64,000 nt of DNA from a candidate division KSB1 bacterium. Its GTDB lineage: Bacteria; Zhuqueibacterota; Zhuqueibacteria; Zhuqueibacterales; Zhuqueibacteraceae. A model generated the notes under the pieces. That model ran no database searches and was not told the origin of the DNA. It saw only the letters and a program-made list of their open reading frames with translations. The stretch is taken from assembly GCA_034506175.1 (NCBI GenBank), contig JAPDQB010000010.1, forward strand, positions 1 to 64,000, written 5' to 3'. Below are positions 8,625 through 16,766 of this stretch, one piece after another. How positions within the stretch are numbered: position 1 is the stretch's first letter; the number at the start of each line of letters is the position of its first letter. The position numbers were made by a program, and so were the translations under genes.

Positions 8625-9140
8625 TCAGGAGCGGCTGTGACTATGTACGCGTTCAATCTGAGTCCGGGCGATGTGTAACAAGGTTTGAGGACGATCGGTG
8701 GAGATAAAATAACGCCACCCTGACCGGCCAGGACGGCTTCGGGTTTGAATTTGCACCCCCATGCCGCTGCGCGCGATGAAGCCGAATGTGCCACGCATGT
8801 CGTAGCGCACTCCCCAGCCGATAAAACGCGAGAACAGGTAAGGCTCTTCCTGCACGCTTTCGATCTCTTGCCAGCGCAGCCGTTTGCGAATCAGCGCGAA
8901 GCCGAAGGAAATTCCCGTGTCGGTCAGCTCGATGGACAGGCGGCGAAACGTCCAGATCATTACGGCCAAGGCCAGCATTACGGCCGCCAGCAATAATTTC
9001 GGCCACAGCGGCACTTGCGGCACCGACATCAGCAGCAGCCAGACGGCAAGATTTGAAATGAAAGCAAAGACCAATAAAATAACCACCCACGAAACCATCG
9101 GCTGGGTTTCGCGATAGAGAAGATTTTGCCGCGGTTTCAT
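8625..9140 (-). CDS. Small two-TM membrane protein with PH-like domain
   Basis: A 171-residue protein. Two hydrophobic helices lie at about 18-38 (VVILLVFAFISNLAVWLLL) and 45-63 (LLLAAVMLALAVMIW). A soluble domain follows (LSIELTDTGISFGFALIRKR ... IESVQEE ... GWRYFISTDRP) with the strand pattern of YdbS/PH-like membrane proteins. No enzyme motif is visible. Its start overlaps the TPR gene stop by 4 bp (ATGA), so the two are translationally coupled. The function is unknown; a role in membrane sensing with the TPR partner is only a guess. Bases 8485-8624 beyond its 3' side hold nothing I can identify. Confidence 0.6.
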   Translation of the reverse strand: MKPRQNLLYRETQPMVSWVVILLVFAFISNLAVWLLLMSVPQVPLWPKLLLAAVMLALAVMIWTFRRLSIELTDTGISFGFALIRKRLRWQEIESVQEEPYLFSRFIGWGVRYDMRGTFGFIARSGMGVQIQTRSRPGRSGWRYFISTDRPQTLLHIARTQIERVHSHSRS

Positions 9141-9808
9141 GACGTCCTTTTATAAAGCCTCTGCTTGGCGTTGTCGTGTTGTTTGGTTTGATGCGGTTGA
9201 TGGCCTGAAGCCGGGAGGGACATTTGGTCTTGGAGATCGAATTGCGACGCCACCTGATGAACGAACTGCACGACGTCATCTTGCGGATTCAAGGCCATCG
9301 CCTGCTCGCTGCAAACCATGGCGGCGCCGGGATTGTGACGCATCAAGTAGGAAAAAGCGAGATTGGCCCAAAAGCGCTCGTTATGCGGCTCGAGACGGAG
9401 GGATTTTTTCATCAATGCCAGGCCCCGGCTGTGGTCGCCACGCTCGTCCAGCATTTTACCCATGTAATGAATCGCCGCCGGGTGGTCCGGATTTTCGCGG
9501 TAGAGGCGGCGGACGATATGCCAGCCTTCCTCGTGTCGTTCCTGCAAGCAAAGGCAATTGGCGAGCTGGATGTGATGCTCGACTTCTTCGTCATTCAGCT
9601 CGACGGCGCGGCGGAGATAGTGTTCGGCGTCTCGCAATTCCCAAATACCGATTTGTAATCGCCCGACGTACTCGCAAACAATCGCGCGCGCCGAATTCGA
9701 CAGCGCCTCGTCGGCAATGATGGTGTCGAAGAGGGCAATCGCCTTGTTGAGCTTGCCTTCTTCCCAGAACTCCGCGGCGGCCGCAAAACGTTGGTCAGCG
9801 TTGCTCAT
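9137..9808 (-). CDS. TPR-repeat protein
   Basis: About 223 residues of tandem tetratricopeptide-type helices: FAAAAEFWEEGKLNKAIALF, AEHYLRRAVELNDEEVEHHI, AIHYMGKMLDERGDHSRGLA and FWANLAFSYLMRHNPGAAM carry the alternating Ala/Gly/Tyr pattern. There is no signal peptide, so it is cytoplasmic. ATG 9808 (MSNADQ) is preferred over the longer frame because purine-rich AAGGAAGGGCAGGG precedes it. It is coupled to the small membrane protein by a 4-bp overlap. TPRs mediate protein contacts; the partner is unknown. The 352 bp upstream to the RNR gene hold only the terminator at 10092-10121; a 64-codon plus-strand frame at 9938 has no family features. Confidence 0.75.
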   Translation of the reverse strand: MSNADQRFAAAAEFWEEGKLNKAIALFDTIIADEALSNSARAIVCEYVGRLQIGIWELRDAEHYLRRAVELNDEEVEHHIQLANCLCLQERHEEGWHIVRRLYRENPDHPAAIHYMGKMLDERGDHSRGLALMKKSLRLEPHNERFWANLAFSYLMRHNPGAAMVCSEQAMALNPQDDVVQFVHQVASQFDLQDQMSLPASGHQPHQTKQHDNAKQRLYKRTS

Positions 9809-10091
9809 TTTCCCTGCCCTTCCTTGAATTGTTGAACGGTTCAATCAACCCACACGTTGACTTTGCTCATCCAATCTTTATTGAAGATAGAAGTTCGCGC
9901 CAAACTTGCAAGTGAAACTTTGTAGAAATTTTTCCCTGTGAAAAAATTGCAATATTCAACTCAACACGGCAATCAAAAAATACTTGCGCACGGAATTGGA
10001 ACAGCTCACGGAAATGAAATCATAAATGTGTTTTACTTCCGCGAGAGTTCCATTTCAGTGAGCCAATTTTTTAAAGACGCCATTAATAGCA

Positions 10092-10121
10092 AAAGGCATT
10101 CAGCGCGAACCGAATGCCCTT
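10092..10121 (-). terminator. Terminator downstream of ribonucleotide reductase
   Basis: GGCATTC (10095-10101) pairs with GAATGCC (10112-10118) around a 10-nt loop. On the minus strand it ends in TTTT, 40 bp after the reductase stop codon. Confidence 0.75.
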
Positions 10122-10160
10122 TGTCGTTTTGAATTAAGGATAGTGTGAGCGATCAATAAA

Positions 10161-12530
10161 CTACAAATCACACGACCCGGCCAAACACGCCAGTTCCTGC
10201 GCCGCCGTGGTCAAGTCTTCTTCTTCATAATAATACAACTTCGAAAAGTCGATCTGCGGAAATTCCGCGGCCAAGCGGCGGTACTCCTCGGCGGAAATTT
10301 CGACATACGGCATCTGGGCGTATTGCGCGTCGAACGCCGGCAGAAACGTCATGCCCCCGATCATCTCGCGATGATCCCACGTCCACTTGATGATGTCCAG
10401 CACTTCATCAGGATGATACGTGATTGTCACGCTCGGATTGTGCTCGGTCCAATTGAGCTTGTTTTGCAGCCAATACTCGCATTGGGCGATGGCGGTGCGT
10501 TCCCGGCGCGTGACCGCGCCTTCCGGTGCTTTTACCGGGAAATGAACCACCCAGGTGTTGGCGGTTTCCGGCTGCTGGCCATTTTCCGGATCCATCGGCA
10601 CGCCGGCGGAACGCAGCACTTTGAAGATCGGCGTGTGCGCGCCGACACGAACGTTGCGAATGTAATACGGGGCCCAGCGGGCGTGAATGCCCGGCGAGCA
10701 ATCGAACAACTGCGACGAGTTGCCGGATGGCTTCACGCAGGTGATCGCCGCCGAGGGATTGATGCCCAATTGCTGTGCGGTCTGCCGGTTCACTGCGATG
10801 GCAAACTCGCGCATTTGTTTTTGCACCTGCGCATCCTGGGCAATGGGGCTGTCCAACTGGCCGTTGATGTCGACGCCGAGCAGGCGTTCTTCTTCGCAAT
10901 TTTGTTTCCACTGCGAGCGCAAACCGGGAAAATGCGTCGCCAGAGATTGAATCGTGCCGATGATGGTGGCCAGCTCGACTTTCTCTTTCAACGTTTCGAA
11001 ATCATCCTGCGGCCGGGCGATGGCAATCGACAAATTGCAAAACTCGAACGGGCGCAGCACGATTTCGCCGCAGGGGTTGGTGCCAAATTCCGCCGGCTGG
11101 CGGCGCGCCGGCCGGGTGTCGATGGCTGCCCGGCGATTGAAAATGCCCGGTTCGCCGCGGCGCGATTCGACCATTTCCAAAATTTGCCGCGCCAAATCGA
11201 CTTGCGTCAAACCGCCGTCCGGCCACACGGCGGAATTGTTGGCGTTCCAACGCTGGTTGTTTTCGTGCTCGAAGTCGCCGTTTTTGCAATGATGCATTTC
11301 CGCGTCGTCCCAGTCAAACAGCGAAATCATCGCGGTGCGGCGCACGCCGCCGGAAACCGCGGCATTGCCGACGGCGCACATGATGTCGTGCGCATCGAGT
11401 GGCCGCAGAAAACTGCCTTGCCGGGCGAGAATGCGGGCACGGGTGAATTCCAGCATTTTGCGCAGCGGCTCGGGGCCGGAAGCGCGGCCGCCCTTGGTTT
11501 TCAAAGGCGCGCCGGCCGGGCGCAAAAGCGAGTAATCAAAATGAATGTCGCCGCCGTCAAACCAGGTTTGCAAACCGGTGCGCAGTGCGGCAGCCCAGCC
11601 TTCGGAAGAGTCGTCGATCACAAACGTTTTCGGCGCGGCGTGCGATTGCCGGCGAATGCGCGGGAAATTTTCCACGTAGCGGCTTTCGACCGAAAAGCCG
11701 ACGCCGCAGCCGCTCATCGAAATGATCAGCGCTTCGACGAATGCGTCGATGCTCTCGACCGGCATGTACGAGCAATTGTAAATCGCAATGTTGTTGCGCC
11801 GCGCCGCCGGGCCGGCCATCGCCAGGAGCCGCATCGACGGCATCGCCGCCATTTCCAACATGCCGCGGCGAATGCGTTCATAGACTTCCGGCTGCAAGCG
11901 CGATTGCGACAGCTCGCGCAAATAATTCACGGCGCGGTCGACGGTCTCGATCCAGGTTTCGCGCCGGCCGAGATCGTAATTGAACCGCGAGTACTTATCG
12001 TAAAATTGAAATTTTTGCAACTGCGTGGGAAAATATTTGTCGGACTCGGCAAAAGCCTGACGCACCTGCTCCGGGATCGGCCGCTCGCGGCGTTTCTTGG
12101 CGCGCTCGGCGCGATATAAAATGTAGCGTTTCGCCGCTTCATATTCACCCGCCGCCTGCAACACCATTTCGACGATATCCTGCACGCCCTCAACCGTCGG
12201 ATGGGCATATTTGGCGGCGATGATATTCACCACTTGCTTGGCCAGTTCAGCAACCGGAGTGTCCGGCTGGCGGCCAAAGCTTGCGAAGCAGCGCGCCATG
12301 GCGCTTTCGATCCGCCCGATATCAAACGGCACGACACGGCCGTCACGTTTGGTGATCGTGGTCGGTAACATGACTTCAACATGGTGAGGCAGCGGCTTGC
12401 TCACTTTGCCGTTGCCATTTTTGTGGGTATCCCACGTCTCAAGCTGTAGAGATTTTACGGTGCCATTTTGGCGTTCGTCCTTGATCAAAGTTTCCGGCTC
12501 ATTCCGATGCTGCTTTTCAGTTGCTGCCAT
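10161..12530 (-). CDS. nrdJ: Adenosylcobalamin-dependent (class II) ribonucleotide reductase
   Basis: A 789-residue class II reductase that makes deoxyribonucleotides using a B12 radical, so it needs no oxygen and no small subunit. An N-terminal ATP-cone (about 52-148: TITKRDGRVVPFDIGRIESA) gives allosteric control. The catalytic barrel has YNCSYMP (Cys253, substrate-side cysteine), SGCGVGFSVES, FGTNPCGEIVL (thiyl Cys487 and Glu489) and CVKPSGNSSQ. The C-terminus ends CLAGSCDL, whose Cys782/Cys787 pair can re-reduce the active site. ATG 12530 is clear: GGAGGA sits 7 bp upstream, while the frame extends 87 codons further with unprotein-like sequence. No cobalamin riboswitch is visible upstream; a 15-bp palindrome at 12785-12799 could be a regulator site. 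A hairpin terminator follows the gene. Confidence 0.95.
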   Translation of the reverse strand: MAATEKQHRNEPETLIKDERQNGTVKSLQLETWDTHKNGNGKVSKPLPHHVEVMLPTTITKRDGRVVPFDIGRIESAMARCFASFGRQPDTPVAELAKQVVNIIAAKYAHPTVEGVQDIVEMVLQAAGEYEAAKRYILYRAERAKKRRERPIPEQVRQAFAESDKYFPTQLQKFQFYDKYSRFNYDLGRRETWIETVDRAVNYLRELSQSRLQPEVYERIRRGMLEMAAMPSMRLLAMAGPAARRNNIAIYNCSYMPVESIDAFVEALIISMSGCGVGFSVESRYVENFPRIRRQSHAAPKTFVIDDSSEGWAAALRTGLQTWFDGGDIHFDYSLLRPAGAPLKTKGGRASGPEPLRKMLEFTRARILARQGSFLRPLDAHDIMCAVGNAAVSGGVRRTAMISLFDWDDAEMHHCKNGDFEHENNQRWNANNSAVWPDGGLTQVDLARQILEMVESRRGEPGIFNRRAAIDTRPARRQPAEFGTNPCGEIVLRPFEFCNLSIAIARPQDDFETLKEKVELATIIGTIQSLATHFPGLRSQWKQNCEEERLLGVDINGQLDSPIAQDAQVQKQMREFAIAVNRQTAQQLGINPSAAITCVKPSGNSSQLFDCSPGIHARWAPYYIRNVRVGAHTPIFKVLRSAGVPMDPENGQQPETANTWVVHFPVKAPEGAVTRRERTAIAQCEYWLQNKLNWTEHNPSVTITYHPDEVLDIIKWTWDHREMIGGMTFLPAFDAQYAQMPYVEISAEEYRRLAAEFPQIDFSKLYYYEEEDLTTAAQELACLAGSCDL

Positions 12531-12784
12531 TCTAAATTCCTCCGTGATCAGATGACCGCGCGCCTGGGGGCGAAATTCCATTCTCAAACTGTTCGCGCCG
12601 CAGTGATGAAACTCCTCCGAAAGTCCAAAACGCCCGGCCAATTTTTTGCCCAGCCGATTTCTCGTTTTGCGAGGCTCCCGCGGGAAATCATTATTGCCGA
12701 CGTGAAATATAACACACCTTTTTGTCATAAGCAAGGATTTTTTTAATTTTTTTTCAATATGTTGTATATCGAGAGTGACAAGAT

Positions 12785-12823
12785 ACAACAAATAGTTGTT
12801 TTATTGGTGTTAAAAAAAACACC
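12785..12823 (-). promoter_or_regulatory. Palindrome and hairpin upstream of nrdJ
   Basis: ACAACAAATAGTTGT (12785-12799) is a 15-bp palindrome with 5-bp arms. Next to it GGTGTT (12806-12811) and AACACC (12818-12823) form a stem around A6. Both lie about 255-290 bp before the nrdJ start in an AT-rich stretch likely to hold its promoter. The palindrome has an odd centre and does not fit the 16-bp NrdR box well, so the regulator is not identified. Confidence 0.35.
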
Positions 12824-12981
12824 TTAATTTTGAGATGATTGATAACTCCTGAGGGTAATGCCTCACTCTTCGCAGGACACGCAGCCTTCCATAAGCGGAA
12901 TTGCTCGACAGCCCGGCTGCTTGCGTTGAATCACTTCACCAAAGACTAGGCTGATCGTGTCCCATAAATATTTTACTGAAT

Positions 12982-13116
12982 ACAGATGCACAGATTTCTT
13001 ATTTTACCGGTGTGAAGCTCTCAGGTCGAGAATTCACGCCGGAAATCATCGCCCATGTCAGCAAAAGCCAACCATTCACTTTTTGTCAGAGTTGGATGCT
13101 CTTACGCTGGTTCTAA
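12982..13116 (+). pseudogene. Possible remnant of a DUF4338/transposase-associated gene
   Basis: An open stretch of 44 codons without its own convincing start reads VKLSGREFTPEIIAHVSKSQ and ends at TAA 13114-13116. The pattern LSGREFTPEII resembles the N-terminus of DUF4338-type proteins linked to mobile elements. It is short and has no downstream continuation. The opposite strand (12863-13003) is also open and ends in a Cys pair, so coding is uncertain. The rest of the 665-bp gap between nrdJ and the next gene shows no other gene. Confidence 0.25.
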
Positions 13117-13195
13117 CGAATCAATATGCCGAGGCGGTTAAAGACATAGATGCATAAAAATTGTGCTTGCAAAATTTGATATAATTTTGTATTTA

Positions 13196-13615
13196 ATGAA
13201 CTGGTATGATGACCACACCCCAAAAAATCCAAGAATACGTCTAACATCAGGGGAAGAATTCTCGCCGCAGCGGGTGAATTTTGTTCGGCTCGTATACCTA
13301 CAGCCAACCTCCCAAGCTTTCGAGGTGGATTTGCTGGTCATCATGCTCATGGAAGAAAATGCCGTGGCAAACGCGGTGGAAATTCAATTGAACCTTCGAC
13401 CGTCTTTTTCCATTGGCAATTATTGTAAATTGGTCGTACAGACACCTGAAAAAGTGCGTGAACGTGTGGAGATCGGCGAAGGTTTCGTGCGTGAAATTTC
13501 GGCCAAAATCTGGGAAGCTCATCGTGGTGCCGCGATTTTCGCCAAGCTGCTGGCGCAGCACAAACTTGGAAACGCCATGATCATCAAAGCAATCTTTCCT
13601 GAAATACGCTCATGA
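13196..13615 (+). CDS. Hypothetical protein, first gene of the alpha-2-macroglobulin run
   Basis: A soluble protein of about 139 residues with no signal peptide or membrane segment and no family I recognise. It is rich in beta-prone stretches (FVRLVYLQPTSQAFEVDLLV, GNYCKLVVQTPEKV) followed by an amphipathic helical tail (FVREISAKIWEAHRGAAIFAKLL). ATG 13196 is taken over the GTG at 13163. A perfect TATAAT at 13180-13185 lies just upstream, which would leave a very short leader. Its stop overlaps the ATG of the next gene (ATGA at 13612), so it is translationally coupled to the DUF2138/DUF3352-like protein and likely belongs to that pathway. Confidence 0.55.
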   Translation: MNWYDDHTPKNPRIRLTSGEEFSPQRVNFVRLVYLQPTSQAFEVDLLVIMLMEENAVANAVEIQLNLRPSFSIGNYCKLVVQTPEKVRERVEIGEGFVREISAKIWEAHRGAAIFAKLLAQHKLGNAMIIKAIFPEIRS

Positions 13616-15762
13616 AAAAACAGTATTATTATTGGATTGCTGCGGCGCTGGTGCTGATGGGTATCGCCGTTGGTTTGTTTCTATGGAAAGGCAGGCACCT
13701 CACTGGCATCAAAGCAGAAGCGACGATCACAGAGGAAGCTCAGGAGCCCAAAATCGCCTTGCGCGAGCTGCTGCCGGTAAAAACCGAAGAAGAAAAATTT
13801 TTTGAGGCCGTTCGGCATTTGACCGGTGCGGTGTTTGACTCGCTGTCGGATGAGCAAAAGCTCGATGTCCTTCTCCGGCTCGCTGATGATACCGAAGCAA
13901 CGAACCGCTTGCTTGCGGTGCAAAAACTCGGCGCAATCGAAACGACCGACAACAAACGGATCGAAAAGCTTATCGTCAAGCTCCAGGACGAAAGCCCCTG
14001 GGTCATCGAAGAAGCCGTCATCATGTTGAGGAAACTGCGTGCAACGGAAGCCGCTGCCCCGTTGCGTCAATTGCTCACTGACTTGCGCAAACAGCCGCAA
14101 ATCGAATACATGCCCTTTGCCAACACGGCGATGATGGCCGTACATGGCCGTGTGCAAGCCAACGGCGAAAAAAACGAATTCAATTTTCAATTAACGTCGT
14201 TTGCAGAATCCGCGATTCCCCAACCCCTCGAGCTCAATGAACGCGAGGAAATAGCGCTCTTCATTTTACCGGGATTTCAATGGTGCCTGGCTTTGCCGAA
14301 TTTTAAAACCAATTGGAGAAAACTGCAAAATTCCGCCTTCGGTAAACAACTCGTGCAACTGCAAGCCTGGGAGGATTTCAAAACCGCCGCTCCGTTCAAT
14401 CGCTTTTTTGCTTTGCAAGAAAAACTCAACGTTGGGCTCGGCCTTTTAGGCGGCGACATGAATTTGCTGATCGATCCTTTGGGCGATGAAGTTTATCTTG
14501 CCGCTTACCCTGGCGATCATCTTCTCCTGGTAACGCCGGCCAATCTCAAAGCCAAGGCGGTGAATGCGACACTGACAGCGCTGGGAAAAGCTCGCAGCGG
14601 CGACGTTGCAATAGAAAAACAAATTTATCGCGGTGAAAGCATTTTTCATGTTTATCTCAATAACCAAAACGCTTCGCTATTTCGCTACGCCGTTGTCGAC
14701 GGCTATCTCGTTATTGCCGATGACGAGAAAATGCTTGTACGCGCGGTTGCTTCGTATAAAGACAAAGATGAAAGCAGCCTGGCTTATCAATCGGCTTTTC
14801 GACAATCCCTACCACAGGCCGGCGACGTTTCCTTTTTGCTGGCTTATGTCGATCCGCAAAAATTCTTTGATATAGACAAGCGCCGGCAAACTTCCCAAAC
14901 CTTGATGGCGACGGTGGCGCGCGCTTTAAATGAAATCACCGGCGAACAATTTTCTGCGCCGCCGGATTCCTTGTCTGCGCCATCCCCGAAAGCCGTAGCC
15001 CGAGCCATCGATGCCAAAACCTTGCAATTCATTCCAGCGAATACCATCTTTGGCGGCGCCACCACGGCAATCGCCCCGCCGGCGTTTTGGCATTACGTCA
15101 GCACGCGCCGCGCTGAGAAGGAGGCCATTAAAAGCTTCGAGACGCGCAGCAACTTGAACCTCGGGCGCGATCTCATCAGTAAATTGGACAATCAACTGTT
15201 TTATTTCTTTGCCGGTATCGACGCCACCGGCCCGCGTTTTTTCTGGCGGCAATTATTCGGCGTGCGCTTACGCGAGCAAAAAGGCGTTGAGCCATGCTGC
15301 AAGCGTTTATTGAAGTATTTGTATTCGCCCGAGGATGAAATTCAAGCCGAAGACTACGAAGGCGTGCGCATTCATTACGTGCAAGGTCCGACCACCTTTG
15401 AGCCGAACTTCGCCATCGTCGATGGTTATTTGTTGATGGCTTTTGATCGCGCCACGCTCAAAGCCGCGATCGACGCCGGCCGGCAACGCACTGATTCGAT
15501 CGAGCAAAATTACACATTTGTCACGACGCGCAGCCGCATCAATGCCCCCGAAAATTCGCTCGCCTACTTCAATTCGGAAATTTTTCTGAACAATTATCGA
15601 AGTTATTTGGCGGCGTATGATCGCATGACCAATCTCTTTGACCAGTACGACTTGGAAAGGCGCGTCGATCCGCTCTTTGAACTTCTCAAGGCGACTGTCG
15701 AAATCGCAGCGGGAAAATTCAGCGCCGAAGGGAATGGGGAGATGGTTTGGGGGATGAAGTAA
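13612..15762 (+). CDS. Membrane-anchored protein with HEAT-like repeats and DUF3352/DUF2138-like domain
   Basis: A 716-residue protein. One N-terminal transmembrane anchor (YWIAAALVLMGIAVGLFLW, about residues 5-24) puts the rest in the periplasm. Residues about 70-160 form HEAT-like helices (RLLAVQKLGAIETTDNKRIE ... SPWVIEEAVIMLRKLRATEA). From about 220 an alpha/beta region with repeated F-R-Y-A-V-V-D-G-Y-L-x-I-A-D-D type strands (FRYAVVDGYLVIADDEKM; FAIVDGYLLMAFDRATL) matches the DUF3352/DUF2138 pattern. In E. coli the DUF2138 protein YfaA is encoded beside YfaT (DUF1175) and the alpha-2-macroglobulin YfaS; the same neighbours follow here. I infer a helper role in that periplasmic system. 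No enzymatic motif is seen. Confidence 0.6.
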   Translation: MKKQYYYWIAAALVLMGIAVGLFLWKGRHLTGIKAEATITEEAQEPKIALRELLPVKTEEEKFFEAVRHLTGAVFDSLSDEQKLDVLLRLADDTEATNRLLAVQKLGAIETTDNKRIEKLIVKLQDESPWVIEEAVIMLRKLRATEAAAPLRQLLTDLRKQPQIEYMPFANTAMMAVHGRVQANGEKNEFNFQLTSFAESAIPQPLELNEREEIALFILPGFQWCLALPNFKTNWRKLQNSAFGKQLVQLQAWEDFKTAAPFNRFFALQEKLNVGLGLLGGDMNLLIDPLGDEVYLAAYPGDHLLLVTPANLKAKAVNATLTALGKARSGDVAIEKQIYRGESIFHVYLNNQNASLFRYAVVDGYLVIADDEKMLVRAVASYKDKDESSLAYQSAFRQSLPQAGDVSFLLAYVDPQKFFDIDKRRQTSQTLMATVARALNEITGEQFSAPPDSLSAPSPKAVARAIDAKTLQFIPANTIFGGATTAIAPPAFWHYVSTRRAEKEAIKSFETRSNLNLGRDLISKLDNQLFYFFAGIDATGPRFFWRQLFGVRLREQKGVEPCCKRLLKYLYSPEDEIQAEDYEGVRIHYVQGPTTFEPNFAIVDGYLLMAFDRATLKAAIDAGRQRTDSIEQNYTFVTTRSRINAPENSLAYFNSEIFLNNYRSYLAAYDRMTNLFDQYDLERRVDPLFELLKATVEIAAGKFSAEGNGEMVWGMK

Positions 15763-15872
15763 ATTGTTCGTCGCGATGCCTTTAGCCATTTTAAGCTGGC
15801 AATGAAAATAATGTGATCAACATTGATAAAGTTTAAAATTTTCAGCGTCGCTGCTATAAAAAATCGTTTGTC

Positions 15873-16700
15873 ATGAATAGAAAGTATTTCGTTTGCGTGG
15901 CCGCGTCCCCCTTCGCCATTTGGCTGCTACAAAACTGCTCGAGTGCGCCGGAGCAAATACCACAACGACTTGCCGAGGCGAAAACCATAACAACAAACCA
16001 TGCCCCCACCCGTTCTCCCCGAGATCTCGACGCCGATGGCTTTCCCGATGCCTGTGAGCTGGATGACGAAGCTGATCGCCGCAATTTTCGCCGCTGGTTC
16101 GTTTCGATTGCCGAATCGCAACTGCACCAAGAAGATCCTGCTTGGCGAAAAGATGATCATGACTGCGCTGGACTCATTCGCTTTGCCTATCGTGAGGCGT
16201 TGAAACGGCACGATACCGAGTGGCTCCGCCTCAAGCCGTTTCTGGTTGATGCCGCCATTGCGGATGTACGCAAATACAATTATCCCGGCGTGCCATTTTT
16301 ACAAAACAAAATTTTCCGAACGCGCGAAGGCAATTTTAACAAGGCGGACTTACACGACACGACTTTTGCCGTGACCGCGCTTGCCGCGAAGCTTCGCAGC
16401 TACAACACGGTGTTTCTCGGAAAATCGCTGGAAAACGTTCAGCCGGGTGATTTGCTTTTCTTTTTGAATACCGGCGACGTGAAAATGCCACAGCACGCGA
16501 TGATTTTCATCGGCGATCCGAAACGACCGCCGAGTTTCGACGACGGCGTCATTTATCACACCGGCCCGCGTGAGAGTGATCCCGGCGTTCTAAAAAAGGT
16601 GCGCTTGGCGGATTTGCTCAAACACCCTGACGCGCGCTGGCATCCGGCGCCGGAGAATCCCTATTTTTTGGGGTATTACCGGTGGAAGATTTTGGATTAG
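15873..16700 (+). CDS. DUF1175 (YfaT-like) NlpC/P60-type exported protein
   Basis: A 275-residue exported protein. The N-terminus is a signal sequence ending WLLQNCSSAPE; the cysteine suggests a lipoprotein, though the lipobox is atypical. The core has DDHDCAGLIRFAYREALKRH and later MPQHAMIFIGD, the Cys and His blocks of NlpC/P60-like cysteine peptidases, to which DUF1175 is related. HTGPRESDPG near the end is also typical. In E. coli yfaT directly neighbours the alpha-2-macroglobulin gene yfaS, and here it ends 66 bp before the alpha-2-macroglobulin start. The target is unknown; peptidoglycan or the macroglobulin itself are inferences. Confidence 0.75.
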   Translation: MNRKYFVCVAASPFAIWLLQNCSSAPEQIPQRLAEAKTITTNHAPTRSPRDLDADGFPDACELDDEADRRNFRRWFVSIAESQLHQEDPAWRKDDHDCAGLIRFAYREALKRHDTEWLRLKPFLVDAAIADVRKYNYPGVPFLQNKIFRTREGNFNKADLHDTTFAVTALAAKLRSYNTVFLGKSLENVQPGDLLFFLNTGDVKMPQHAMIFIGDPKRPPSFDDGVIYHTGPRESDPGVLKKVRLADLLKHPDARWHPAPENPYFLGYYRWKILD

Positions 16701-16766
16701 CCGCTGGTCGCTTGCTGTTTACAGCTGGAGATGGAACTTTAAAAATTTGCATAGCGAGATGATTTC

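Noticed and set aside
9938..10132. 64-codon plus-strand frame between the TPR and RNR genes
   Set aside because: Covers the RNR terminator and has no protein-like pattern.
10323..12119. Long plus-strand open frame of about 598 codons opposite nrdJ
   Set aside because: Antisense to a confident class II reductase; composition is Arg/His-rich and shows no family motif.
12863..13003. Minus-strand frame ending GCRAIPLMEGCVSCEE
   Set aside because: No start codon and no continuation; the Cys pair hints at a zinc-ribbon relic but cannot be supported.
12531..13160. Cobalamin riboswitch upstream of nrdJ
   Set aside because: No B12-box-like GCCACTG or matching fold was found by eye.
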